Positions 5,837 to 12,665 of a DNA stretch of 12,665 bases are shown piece by piece (the stretch's first letter is position 1; each line of letters starts with the position of its first letter). Source of the DNA: Deltaproteobacteria bacterium (lineage in GTDB: Bacteria > Myxococcota_A > UBA9160 > JAFDET01); NCBI GenBank assembly GCA_019310195.1, contig JAFDET010000123.1, positions 1-12,665 on the forward strand, read 5' to 3'. A program made the translations under genes and the position numbers. The notes beneath the pieces are model-generated. The model was not told where the DNA came from and did no database searches. It saw only the letters and a program-made list of their open reading frames with translations.

Positions 5837-6490
5837 TCAACCTCCTGAGGGGACGACGGCGGGCGCCGTGAGCCCGTGGTGCAAGAGCGCTCTCAACTCG
5901 TCCTTGCGGCGGCGGACCTGCTCGCTGGAGCAGAGCGGAGACCCGAGCAGGGTCTCGCCGAAGTCCCCCGACGCGAAGTGATAGACCGTGGCCCCGATCA
6001 GCGTCTGGACCATGTGGGGCGTGGAAACCGGCCGGAACACGCCCTGCGCCACGCCCTCGCGCAGCAGCGCATCCAGGCGGGCGATGAGCGACTCGAGGAT
6101 GCGCTCGGTGGGCTCCGCCTCGGACAGCGTCTCGGGTGCGAAGTCGTCGTCTTCGAACAGGGCGCGCAGCAGCAGCCGCGCGCTGCCCGGGTGCTCCACC
6201 AGGGTGTCGATCAGCCCGTCGATGACGGCGTCCAGGCGCGCCGCCGGCGCGATCGCCGCAGCGAAGAGCGGCTGCAGGCATAGATCCATGCGCCGCAGCA
6301 CCCGCTCCAGGACCGCGAAGTAGAGCTGGACCTTTCCCTTGAAGTGATGGAAGAGAGACGACTTGCCCAGGCCCGCCGTCTCGGCCACCTCGCGCAGGCC
6401 CACGCCCGCGAAGCCGCGGCGCGCGAAGAGGGCCTCGGCGACCTCGAGAACCTTCTCGCGGGATCCTGCGCTGGGCACTTCGTGTTGCAC
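5837..6490 (-). CDS. TetR/AcrR-family transcriptional repressor
   Basis: This is a 217-aa protein from GTG 6490, preceded by GGAGA. The frame stays open to 6607, but that start would lie inside the predicted promoter, so the shorter form is preferred. Residues 11-57 are a TetR helix-turn-helix: SREKVLEVAEALFARRGFAG, then LREVAETAGLGKSSLFHHFKGK, the signature recognition helix with the HHF ending. The rest is a helical ligand-binding and dimerisation domain of normal length (C-terminal EDDDFAPETLSEAEP, and VYHFASGDFGETLLG near the end). It is the first gene of a two-gene unit with the diiron protein. Palindromic operators overlap its promoter, so it very probably represses itself and the diiron gene; the ligand is unknown. 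Confidence 0.92.
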   Translation of the reverse strand: MQHEVPSAGSREKVLEVAEALFARRGFAGVGLREVAETAGLGKSSLFHHFKGKVQLYFAVLERVLRRMDLCLQPLFAAAIAPAARLDAVIDGLIDTLVEHPGSARLLLRALFEDDDFAPETLSEAEPTERILESLIARLDALLREGVAQGVFRPVSTPHMVQTLIGATVYHFASGDFGETLLGSPLCSSEQVRRRKDELRALLHHGLTAPAVVPSGG

Positions 6491-6512
6491 CGGCTCTCCG
6501 TTCCACTTCGCC

Positions 6513-6532
6513 CCGACCGACCTATCGATCGG
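6513..6532 (-). promoter_or_regulatory. Second TetR-type operator in the predicted 5' leader
   Basis: CCGACCGACCTATCGATCGG matches the reverse complement of 6585-6604 at 18 of 20 bases. It is therefore an inverted second copy of the promoter operator, about 68 bp from it centre to centre. It lies between the predicted transcript start and the GTG at 6490. Confidence 0.6.
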
Positions 6533-6550
6533 ACAGATGGGGCAAATTAC

Positions 6551-6569
6551 CCCGGCAGCTTCCGCCGGG
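6551..6569. other. Short GC hairpin in the tetR leader
   Basis: CCCGGC (6551-6556) pairs with GCCGGG (6564-6569) around a 7-base loop. It falls just after the predicted transcript start and between the two operators. The stem is only 6 bp in a GC-rich genome, so a role is uncertain. Confidence 0.35.
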
Positions 6570-6577
6570 TGGGGCAC

Positions 6578-6607
6578 TTTATACCCGACCGATCGGTCGG
6601 TCGGCAA
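6578..6607 (-). promoter_or_regulatory. Sigma70-like promoter of the tetR-diiron operon with embedded operator
   Basis: On the minus strand a -35-like TTGCCG (6607-6602) is followed by an 18-base spacer and a -10-like TATAAA (6583-6578), predicting a start near 6571. The spacer contains a perfect 16-bp palindrome, so a bound repressor would block polymerase. The promoter begins 11 bp after the stop codon of the upstream M16 gene, giving the pair a transcript of its own. Confidence 0.7.
6585..6600. promoter_or_regulatory. Perfect 16-bp palindromic operator (TetR-type)
   Basis: CCGACCGATCGGTCGG is fully self-complementary, with TCGG continuing the pattern to 6604. Size, symmetry and position between the -35 and -10 boxes of a tetR promoter are typical of a TetR-family dimer site. 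Confidence 0.78.
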
Positions 6608-6618
6608 CCTCGCCAGCG

Positions 6619-8040
6619 CTAGGGCTCGACCACCTCGACGGGGCCGAACCCCTCCAGCTGCCCGCGCAGGACTTCGGGAGGACCCACCACCACGATCGCG
6701 GCGCGTTCCGGGTGGATGTGGTCGAGTGCGGCCGCCCGCACCACCTCGTCGGTCAGCGCCCGCATCCGGCTGCGGTAGGTGTCCAGGCTGTCCCGAGGCA
6801 GCCCGTAGACGTCCAGGTCCACCAGGGCCGAGAGGATCGCGTCCGAGGTCTCGAGGCCCAGGGAGAAGCGGCCCACGGCCAGGCTGCGCGCGTGGGCGAT
6901 CTCGGCCGCGCTGGGCGGGTCCGTGCGGGCCCGCTCCAACTCATCCAGGAGCATGCCGACCGCGCGCCCGGCCTCGGGAACGCGGGTGCCGGTGGCCGCA
7001 ATGAACATGCCGCCGTCCCGGCGCATGGCGAAGCCGGAGTAGGCGTAGTAGGCCAATCCCTCATCCTCGCGGACGCGGCTCATGATGCGCGACGAGAAGC
7101 CGCCTCCGCCCACCACCAGGTTCAGAAGCTGGACCTGCAGCCGGTCCGGCGCGGTTCGCGAGATTCCGTGATCGCCGACCAGGATGGTGGCCTGGCCGAG
7201 CTCGGGGCGGTTCACGATCACCACGCGCCGTCCCTCGGCCCGAGGCGCCGGCGGCGTGGCGCCGGCGGCCGGCGCCACGCCGGCCCCGATCCAGGTGCCG
7301 AAGAGCTCCTGCACGCGCTCGACGACCCGCTGGGCGTCCACGTCACCGGTGGCGTAGAAGATCGCGCCCTCGGGAACGAAGAGCTTGGCGTGGGCGCGTC
7401 GCGCGGCCGCAGCGTCGAAGCCCGCCACACTCTCGGGGGTGCCGTCCTGGGGGGTTCCGTAGGCGTGCCCCTCGAAAAGCACCCGCGCCAGGTGCCGGTG
7501 GGCGAGCGTGCCCGGATCGTCCTTGGCGCGCTCCAGCGCCGCCAGCCGCTGGGAGCGCAGGCGCGCGGCCTCACCCGGCTCAAAGCGCGGACGAAGAGCC
7601 ACGTCGGCCGCCAGCGCGGACAGCGCGTCGAAATCCCGGGAGAGGCCGGAGGCGGACACCACCGACGTGTCCCAGCCGCTGCCGGCCGAGACGCTTCCGC
7701 CCAGGGCATCGACCGCCTGGGCGAAGGCCAGGGCGTCGCGCTCGCCGGCCCCGCGGTTCATGAGTTCGGTTGTGTACGAGGTCAGGCCGGCCTGCTCCGG
7801 AGGCAGGGAGGCGGCGCCGCGCGGGATCAACAGCCCCATGGCCACCCGCGGCAGGCTGCGATCCTCGAGCACCAGCACCTGCAGGCCGCTCTCCAGCACG
7901 CTGCGGTGCAGCGCGCCGGCGGGGACCACGGGGCCCTCCCGGGGCGGGGGCGGCGGATCCTCCCAGGCCGGCCGGTGTCCGAAGCCGCTGCAGCCCAGCG
8001 CCAGCAGCGCCGCGAACGTCGCCATCCCGGCGCGCCTCAC
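6619..8040 (-). CDS. M16-family peptidase-like lipoprotein, non-catalytic subunit
   Basis: This is a 473-aa protein. The GTG start (8040) overlaps the TGA of the upstream M16 gene (GTGA), a coupled arrangement. Residues 1-17 are a lipoprotein signal ending in the lipobox LALGC, so the product is probably anchored to a membrane, followed by a proline-rich linker (28-40). The two M16 halves cover about 44-225 and 245-440. Where catalytic members have HxxEH this one reads S88-Y-T-T-E92 (LTSYTTELMNRG), so the zinc site is lost. The C-terminal substrate-binding R/Y region is kept (GGGGFSSRIMSRVREDEGLAYYAYSGF spans it). It most likely supports the catalytic partner, as the inactive subunit does in mitochondrial processing peptidase-type heterodimers. 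The interdomain linker is encoded by a strong hairpin sequence. Confidence 0.9.
   Translation of the reverse strand: MRRAGMATFAALLALGCSGFGHRPAWEDPPPPPREGPVVPAGALHRSVLESGLQVLVLEDRSLPRVAMGLLIPRGAASLPPEQAGLTSYTTELMNRGAGERDALAFAQAVDALGGSVSAGSGWDTSVVSASGLSRDFDALSALAADVALRPRFEPGEAARLRSQRLAALERAKDDPGTLAHRHLARVLFEGHAYGTPQDGTPESVAGFDAAAARRAHAKLFVPEGAIFYATGDVDAQRVVERVQELFGTWIGAGVAPAAGATPPAPRAEGRRVVIVNRPELGQATILVGDHGISRTAPDRLQVQLLNLVVGGGGFSSRIMSRVREDEGLAYYAYSGFAMRRDGGMFIAATGTRVPEAGRAVGMLLDELERARTDPPSAAEIAHARSLAVGRFSLGLETSDAILSALVDLDVYGLPRDSLDTYRSRMRALTDEVVRAAALDHIHPERAAIVVVGPPEVLRGQLEGFGPVEVVEP
7252..7282. repeat. 14-bp perfect hairpin in the linker coding part of the M16-like lipoprotein gene
   Basis: Arms 7252-7265 and 7269-7282 are exact complements (core GGCGTGGCGCCGG) with a 3-base loop. 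It encodes the Ala/Gly/Pro-rich linker GVAPAAGATP between the two M16 halves. Confidence 0.75.
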
Positions 8041-9383
8041 GACGCCGGCTCCTCTTCGGGCGCCGGCACCACCCGCACGACACTGCGCTGCTGCTCGGTC
8101 AGGTACTTGCGCGCCACGCGCTGGATGTCCTCGGCTCCGACGGCGCGGATCTCCGCGAGTCGCTCGGACAGGGGGCGAACCCGTCCGAAGGAGACCCAGT
8201 CACCCCCGATGCGGTTGGCCAGCGCGTGGTTGGTGCGCATCCCGTTCACCAGGCCCACTTCGATGCGGCGCTTGGCCTTCTCCAGCTCGGCCTCGCTGAC
8301 CGGCTCGTCGCGCACGCGCCCGATCTCCTCGAAGAAGAGCGCCTCGGCGCGCTCGACGTCGGCATCGGGCCGCACGCCCACCATGCCGTAGAAGACACCG
8401 GCGTCGTGGAGCTCCCAGTAGCCGCCGCTGGCGGACAGGGCCACCTGCTCGTCGTTCACCAGCCGCCGGTACAAGCGGCTCGAGCGACCCGACGAGAGGA
8501 TCGTGGACAGCACGTCCAGTGCCGGCCCGTCGGGATCGCCCGTGGGCGGCGCGTGCCAGGCGGTGGTCACGATCGGGGCGCGCACGTCGAAGTGCACCAC
8601 ATCGCGCCGCTCGCCCTTCTGCTCCGGCTCGCGCGTGGGGCTGCGCGGAATCGACTCGGCGGGCGGCAGGGGTCCGAAGGCGCGGCCGATGCGCGCCAGC
8701 ACGTCCTCGGTGTCGAAGTCGCCCACCACGGACACCACCAGGTTGTTGGGCGAGTAGTAGGTTTCGTAGAAGCGGCGGCAGGCCTCGACGGTGACGGCCT
8801 CCACGTCGCTGCGCCAGCCGATCACCGGGCGCCGGTACGGATGCGCACGGAAGCTCAGGGCCAGCAGCGCCTCGAAGGCCAGACCCCGGGGACTGTCCTC
8901 GGTGCGCATGCGGCGCTCCTCGAGCACCACCTCGCGTTCGGTGTCCAGCAGCTCCTGGGTCAGGTCCAGGTGGCCCATGCGCTCGGCTTCGAGGTCGATC
9001 ACCAGCGGCAGCGTCTCGCCCGTCACATCCTCGAAGTAGACCGTGACGTCTCGGCTGGTATAGGCGTTGAGGCGACCGCCGCGGCCCTCGATGTAGCGGG
9101 TGAAGTCCTCGGGCCCGAGGCGACGCGTGCCCTTGAACATCATGTGCTCGAACAGGTGCGCGATGCCGGTGTAGCGGGTCTCGTCGCGGGAGCCCGCCTT
9201 CACCCAGACCTGGAACGAGGCCACCGGCGTGGTGTGGTTCTCGAGCGTGAGGACCGTGAGCCCGTTGTCCAGCTCCGTGACCCGAAGGCGGTCCGCCGGA
9301 TCCTCGAGATCGTCCAGGGGGTCGTTGGCCGACGCGGGCGCCGCGCACAGGACGACGGCGAGCAGGATCCGGGCGATGCGCAT
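8037..9383 (-). CDS. M16-family zinc metallopeptidase, catalytic subunit
   Basis: This is a 448-aa protein. The ATG at 9383 is chosen because it starts a clear signal peptide (MRIARILLAVVLCAAPASA, cleavage near residue 19); the longer frame upstream is Arg/Pro noise overlapping the divergent gene. The catalytic inverted zinc motif is intact: His76-Leu-Phe-Glu79-His80 in GIAHLFEHMMFKGT, with Glu156 (EREVVLEERRM) at the expected distance as third ligand. The C-terminal half contains the LSSGRSSRLYRRLVNDEQVA segment. M16 (pitrilysin/insulinase, processing-peptidase-like) enzymes degrade or trim peptides inside a clam-shell chamber. Here the enzyme is exported and paired with the inactive M16 lipoprotein encoded 4 bp overlapping downstream. 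No convincing ribosome binding site is seen ahead of the ATG. Confidence 0.94.
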   Translation of the reverse strand: MRIARILLAVVLCAAPASANDPLDDLEDPADRLRVTELDNGLTVLTLENHTTPVASFQVWVKAGSRDETRYTGIAHLFEHMMFKGTRRLGPEDFTRYIEGRGGRLNAYTSRDVTVYFEDVTGETLPLVIDLEAERMGHLDLTQELLDTEREVVLEERRMRTEDSPRGLAFEALLALSFRAHPYRRPVIGWRSDVEAVTVEACRRFYETYYSPNNLVVSVVGDFDTEDVLARIGRAFGPLPPAESIPRSPTREPEQKGERRDVVHFDVRAPIVTTAWHAPPTGDPDGPALDVLSTILSSGRSSRLYRRLVNDEQVALSASGGYWELHDAGVFYGMVGVRPDADVERAEALFFEEIGRVRDEPVSEAELEKAKRRIEVGLVNGMRTNHALANRIGGDWVSFGRVRPLSERLAEIRAVGAEDIQRVARKYLTEQQRSVVRVVPAPEEEPAS

Positions 9384-9430
9384 GGCGGCAGACGTTATCC
9401 GGGGGCACCATCGGTGTCGAGGAGGAAGGC
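9384..9430. promoter_or_regulatory. Short divergent promoter region between the M16 gene and the DsbA-like gene
   Basis: Only 47 bp separate two divergent start codons, so both promoters must lie in it or overlap the coding regions. On the minus strand TCGACA followed after 15 bases by GATAAC is the best promoter-like pair, but its spacing is short. On the plus strand only the ribosome binding site GAGGAGGAAG is clear. Confidence 0.3.
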
Positions 9431-10045
9431 GTGCCGCAGGTCCGGGTGCACTACGACTTCGCCTCGACGCTTTGCTACGTGGCCCACCGCTTGATGCAAC
9501 GCATGGCTCCGGACCTGGCGGAGCTGGATGTGGAGCTCGCCTGGTCCCCGCTGGACCTCTCGTCACTCACCGGCTGGCCCCGTGGCGCAGCGGTTCCCGA
9601 GCCGCGTCGCGCCAACGCGGCCCGCGTGGCGCAGGAGCTGGGAGTCGAGGTGTCGGTGCCACGCGTCTGGCCCGACTCGCGCTGGGCCAACGCCGCGGCG
9701 CTGGTGGTCGATGCGGCCGGGGACGAGGATCGCAGCGCGACCTGGCGAGAGCGGGTCTTCAGCGCGGTCTTCGAGGAGCGGCGCAGCCCGCTGGATGCCG
9801 CGGCCGTCGCCTCGCTGGCGCGGGAGCTCGGCTTCACGCTGGACCCAGGGGCCCTGCGGACGGCCCGCGAGGCGCTTCCGGCACACACCCGCGAGGCGGC
9901 CGCCGAGGAGGTCACCGGCGTTCCAACGTTCATGCTGGATGCGTGGGCCTTCGGCGGAATCCAGAGCCAGGAGACCATGCTCTCCATCTTCGAGCGCTGG
10001 GTCCGGCGCCGCGGCCGCGCCCCCGACGGACCGGTACCCTCCTGA
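9431..10045 (+). CDS. DsbA-family thioredoxin-fold protein (HCCA isomerase/kappa-GST-like)
   Basis: This is a 204-aa protein from GTG 9431, preceded by AGGAGGAAG. The N-terminus VRVHYDFASTLCYVAHRL matches the first strand and active-site loop of the DsbA superfamily. There is a single Cys15 in place of CxxC, as in 2-hydroxychromene-2-carboxylate isomerases and kappa-class glutathione transferases rather than true disulfide oxidases. The helical insertion covers about 60-150. The thioredoxin fold resumes with the conserved cis-proline segment TGVPTFMLD (Pro165) and FGGIQSQETM. There is no signal peptide, so it is cytosolic, which also argues against a periplasmic DsbA role. Its substrate is not deducible. 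It is 4 bp ahead of the SUI1-like gene. Confidence 0.85.
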   Translation: MPQVRVHYDFASTLCYVAHRLMQRMAPDLAELDVELAWSPLDLSSLTGWPRGAAVPEPRRANAARVAQELGVEVSVPRVWPDSRWANAAALVVDAAGDEDRSATWRERVFSAVFEERRSPLDAAAVASLARELGFTLDPGALRTAREALPAHTREAAAEEVTGVPTFMLDAWAFGGIQSQETMLSIFERWVRRRGRAPDGPVPS

Positions 10046-10049
10046 CGCC

Positions 10050-10424
10050 ATGGCCGGACGCTTCCGCAATCCCGGAGACGACGCGCGCAGCGTCTACTCC
10101 AGCCAATCCGGTCCTTCCGGCGAGTCCCGCCGGAAGGATCGCGCGCGTGTGGCCGATCCGGCCCCGCCGCGGGCCCCGCGCGGCGACGGCATCGTGCGCG
10201 TCAAGCGCGAGGTGGCGGGCCGCCGCGGCAAGCCCGTCACCACCGTCCACGGCCTGGCCTTGGCGAGCGATGCGCTCAAGGCCCTGGCGGGCGACCTCAA
10301 GCGCCGCTGCGGCAGCGGCGGGTCGGCCAAGGGCGGAGTGATCGAGATCCAGGGCGACCACCGCGACACGGTCGTCGCCGAGCTGGAGGCGCGCGGCTAC
10401 ACGGTCAAACGCGCCGGCGGCTGA
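10050..10424 (+). CDS. SUI1/YciH-family translation initiation factor-like protein
   Basis: This is a 124-aa protein starting at ATG 10050, 4 bp after the preceding stop and without its own clear ribosome binding site, so it is probably coupled. Residues 48-122 form a SUI1 domain (eIF1/YciH): VRVKREVAGRRGKPVTTVHGL, then CGSGGSAKGGVIEIQGDHRD (87-106) and a final ELEARGYTVKRAGG. eIF1 monitors start codon choice; the bacterial homologue YciH can affect initiation fidelity, but its normal role is poorly defined. The N-terminal 45 residues are charged, Ser/Arg/Pro-rich and probably disordered; part of this stretch is encoded by a strong hairpin. It is convergent with the next gene, which ends 16 bp away. 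Confidence 0.92.
   Translation: MAGRFRNPGDDARSVYSSQSGPSGESRRKDRARVADPAPPRAPRGDGIVRVKREVAGRRGKPVTTVHGLALASDALKALAGDLKRRCGSGGSAKGGVIEIQGDHRDTVVAELEARGYTVKRAGG
10109..10141. repeat. Hairpin inside the disordered N-terminal coding part of the SUI1-like gene
   Basis: TCCTTCCGGCG (10112-10122) and CGCCGGAAGGA (10128-10138) form a perfect 11-bp stem with a 5-base loop. It extends to 14 pairs (10109-10141) if one G-U is allowed. It encodes the low-complexity SGPSGESRRKDR region. Confidence 0.7.
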
Positions 10425-10440
10425 GTCGCGGGTCAGGCTC

Positions 10441-11076
10441 CTAGGGCTCGCGGCAGAGCACGAACCAGCTGCCCATGTCGCGGCCCTTACGCGCCGCGGA
10501 GCCGATGGTCACGTGCTCGGAGACCCGGCGCAGCGTGTCGATCATGAAGCCGTAGACGAAGCGGCCCAGACCCACCTCGTTGCGCTTCACAGCCGGCCAG
10601 CCCGAGGGTAGACCCGAGGCGTCCAGCGGCGGAACCCGGTTGTAGTCCACCCAGACCTCGGGCCTGTTGGGATCCTCCACGGCGACGAAGTAGCCGGGAC
10701 CCGTGATGGACCCCAGGATCGGCGTCGGCTGGAAGTTGTAGCCGTAGAGGGCGTCGGGCTTCTCCGCGTCGCCGCCCTCCGGCCTTGCGAAACGTTTCTC
10801 GAAGCGCGTGAACGCGGGCAGCGTGTTGCGCCCGAAGTGGCGAACCGCCACACGTGTGGCTGTATGGGGAGGCACAAGGTCACGCAGGTGCACCTCCGCG
10901 AAACCGTCGACCGCGTCGTAGAGTGCACGTTGCTGGGAGCGGCCCAGGCTGCGCACAACTACCACACGATCGTCGTGGCAGAGCCCGTCGAGCCAGGAGG
11001 CGATGGCGGCGGGGCGGATCGGAGACTCGCGCAGGCGGGCGGCGAGCTCGGCTTCGGAAGTCGGCGCTGCGGACAT
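10441..11076 (-). CDS. Conserved-looking protein of unknown function, 211 aa
   Basis: I do not recognise this family. The ATG at 11076 is supported by GGAGGA six bases upstream. There is no signal peptide, membrane segment or obvious metal motif, so it is likely cytosolic. The first 60 residues look helical (LAARLRESPIRPAAIASWLDGLC, RSLGRSQQRALYDAV). The middle has RHFGRNTLPAFTRFEKRF, and the C-terminal half looks like a beta-rich single domain: YGYNFQPTPILGSITGPGYFVAVED (112-135, split by Gly/Pro turns), WVDYNRVPPLD, and a final EHVTIGSAARKGRDMGSWFVLCREP. Codon use and GC match the neighbours, there is no frameshift, and the folded-protein composition supports a real gene. It is divergent from citrate synthase across 116 bp and convergent with the SUI1-like gene. 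Confidence 0.8.
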   Translation of the reverse strand: MSAAPTSEAELAARLRESPIRPAAIASWLDGLCHDDRVVVVRSLGRSQQRALYDAVDGFAEVHLRDLVPPHTATRVAVRHFGRNTLPAFTRFEKRFARPEGGDAEKPDALYGYNFQPTPILGSITGPGYFVAVEDPNRPEVWVDYNRVPPLDASGLPSGWPAVKRNEVGLGRFVYGFMIDTLRRVSEHVTIGSAARKGRDMGSWFVLCREP

Positions 11077-11192
11077 GGGGAATCCTCCGTTCCCCGAGGG
11101 TAGCCGGGCCACCCTCGTCGGCTACATTCCAGCTCCGCAGGGCCAGCCCAGTTCGCTCACCCCGCTGGCCTCAGCGAACCGGAGGATCCCCC

Positions 11193-11195
<3 letters not shown>
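11074..11195. repeat. Mirror-image translation start regions of the divergent genes
   Basis: GGAGGATTCCCCATG read on the minus strand (11088-11074) and GGAGGATCCCCCATG on the plus strand (11181-11195) differ at one of 15 positions. They form an inverted repeat that contains both ribosome binding sites and both start codons. Confidence 0.7.
11095..11124. promoter_or_regulatory. Two interlocked inverted repeats in the gltA divergent promoter region
   Basis: CGAGGGT (11095-11101) pairs with ACCCTCG (11111-11117), and TAGCCG (11101-11106) pairs with CGGCTA (11119-11124); the two pairings cross. They could form an operator or leader structure. TACATT (11123-11128) is the best -10-like hexamer for gltA but lacks a -35 partner. 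Confidence 0.4.
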
Positions 11196-12479
<1,284 letters not shown>

Positions 12480-12488
12480 CGCGGCAAC

Positions 12489-12665
12489 GTGACCGGGCCG
12501 GGCTGCTACACCACGGCGCGCGTGCGCCGCGGGCGGGTGGCCTTGGCGGCGCGGCATGCGGCGCGCCTGGCGCGCGATGCGCGCGCCCTGGGCCTGGGCG
12601 AGCCGGAACCCGCCGAGATCGGCGAGGTCCTGGCCCGCCTGGCGCGAGAGGCCTTCGGCGACGGT
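12489..12665 (+). CDS. Probable class IV aminotransferase / aminodeoxychorismate lyase-like protein, 5' part
   Basis: The first 59 codons from GTG 12489 are present and run off the window. The start GPGCYTTARVRRGRVALAARH, followed by AARLARDARALGL, follows the class IV aminotransferase pattern G-x-x-x-T-x-R-V-x-x-G...H-x-x-R-L-x-x-x-A-x-x-L-G seen in PabC, IlvE and D-amino-acid transaminase. The PLP lysine would lie beyond the window. Compared with typical members, about 20 residues before this point (the NG...DRG strand) are missing. The frame upstream is closed by the gltA stop, so a short N-terminus is forced unless the stop is read through. There is no clear ribosome binding site, so coupling to gltA is likely. 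The assignment rests on a short segment. Confidence 0.55.
   Translation, partial: MTGPGCYTTARVRRGRVALAARHAARLARDARALGLGEPEPAEIGEVLARLAREAFGDG

Noticed and set aside
4466..5848. Long plus-strand open frame of 460 codons opposite the diiron gene
   Set aside because: It is the complement of a well-supported gene in GC-rich codons; its His/Leu/Gly/Arg/Gln-rich translation is typical of such shadows.
6491..6607. A longer TetR protein starting with TTG at 6607
   Set aside because: It would start inside the -35 box and translate both operators; the family begins near the GTG at 6490, which has a ribosome binding site.
9384..9566. An N-terminal extension of the catalytic M16 protein
   Set aside because: It would overlap the divergent DsbA-like gene, is low-complexity Arg/Pro/Ser, and would bury the signal peptide that starts at 9383.

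Overview
The window comes from a very GC-rich bacterial chromosome with tightly packed genes. The gene set is etfB-etfA, elongation factor P, a WYL regulator, a TetR-controlled diiron protein, a paired M16 peptidase, a SUI1/YciH-like factor and a type II (Gram-negative style) citrate synthase. This suggests a proteobacterium or a myxobacterium/deltaproteobacterium-like lineage. That placement is inference from gene content and codon use; there is no rRNA or tRNA here to confirm it.

Layout. 1-173 (+): the 3' end of a metallo-beta-lactamase-fold hydrolase. 174-571: a 398-bp convergent intergenic region with no convincing gene, filled by a mosaic of long near-perfect inverted repeats. 572-1102 (-): a secreted cupredoxin-like protein without a recognisable type-1 copper site. 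1360-4685 (+): etfB, etfA, efp and a WYL-domain regulator, closely spaced and probably co-transcribed. The regulator has lost the first half of its helix-turn-helix. 4688-4739: 11-bp tandem repeats between convergent genes. 4736-6490 (-): a TetR repressor followed 3 bp later by a ferritin-like diiron protein. They sit behind a sigma70-like promoter whose 18-nt spacer holds a perfect 16-bp palindrome; an inverted second copy (18/20) lies in the predicted 5' leader. 6619-9383 (-): an M16 metallopeptidase (HLFEH intact) overlapping by 4 bp an M16-like lipoprotein that has lost the zinc ligands. 9431-10424 (+): a DsbA/HCCA-isomerase-like thioredoxin-fold protein and a SUI1/YciH protein, 4 bp apart. 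10441-11076 (-): an unrecognised 211-aa protein. 11193-12479 (+): citrate synthase, followed 9 bp later by the start of a probable class IV aminotransferase that runs off the end.

How they work together. EtfBA carries electrons from acyl-CoA and related dehydrogenases to the quinone pool; citrate synthase consumes the acetyl-CoA that beta-oxidation makes, so both are core metabolism. EF-P rescues ribosomes at polyproline stretches. The M16 pair looks like an envelope protease of the catalytic-plus-inactive two-subunit type. The TetR-diiron pair looks like a self-regulated inducible oxidation unit with unknown substrate.

No CRISPR array, transposase, phage gene, toxin-antitoxin pair or recognised defence system was seen. 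The most unusual feature is the 179-566 inverted-repeat mosaic, whose arms allow two mutually exclusive folds. The TetR promoter architecture and the decapitated WYL regulator come next.
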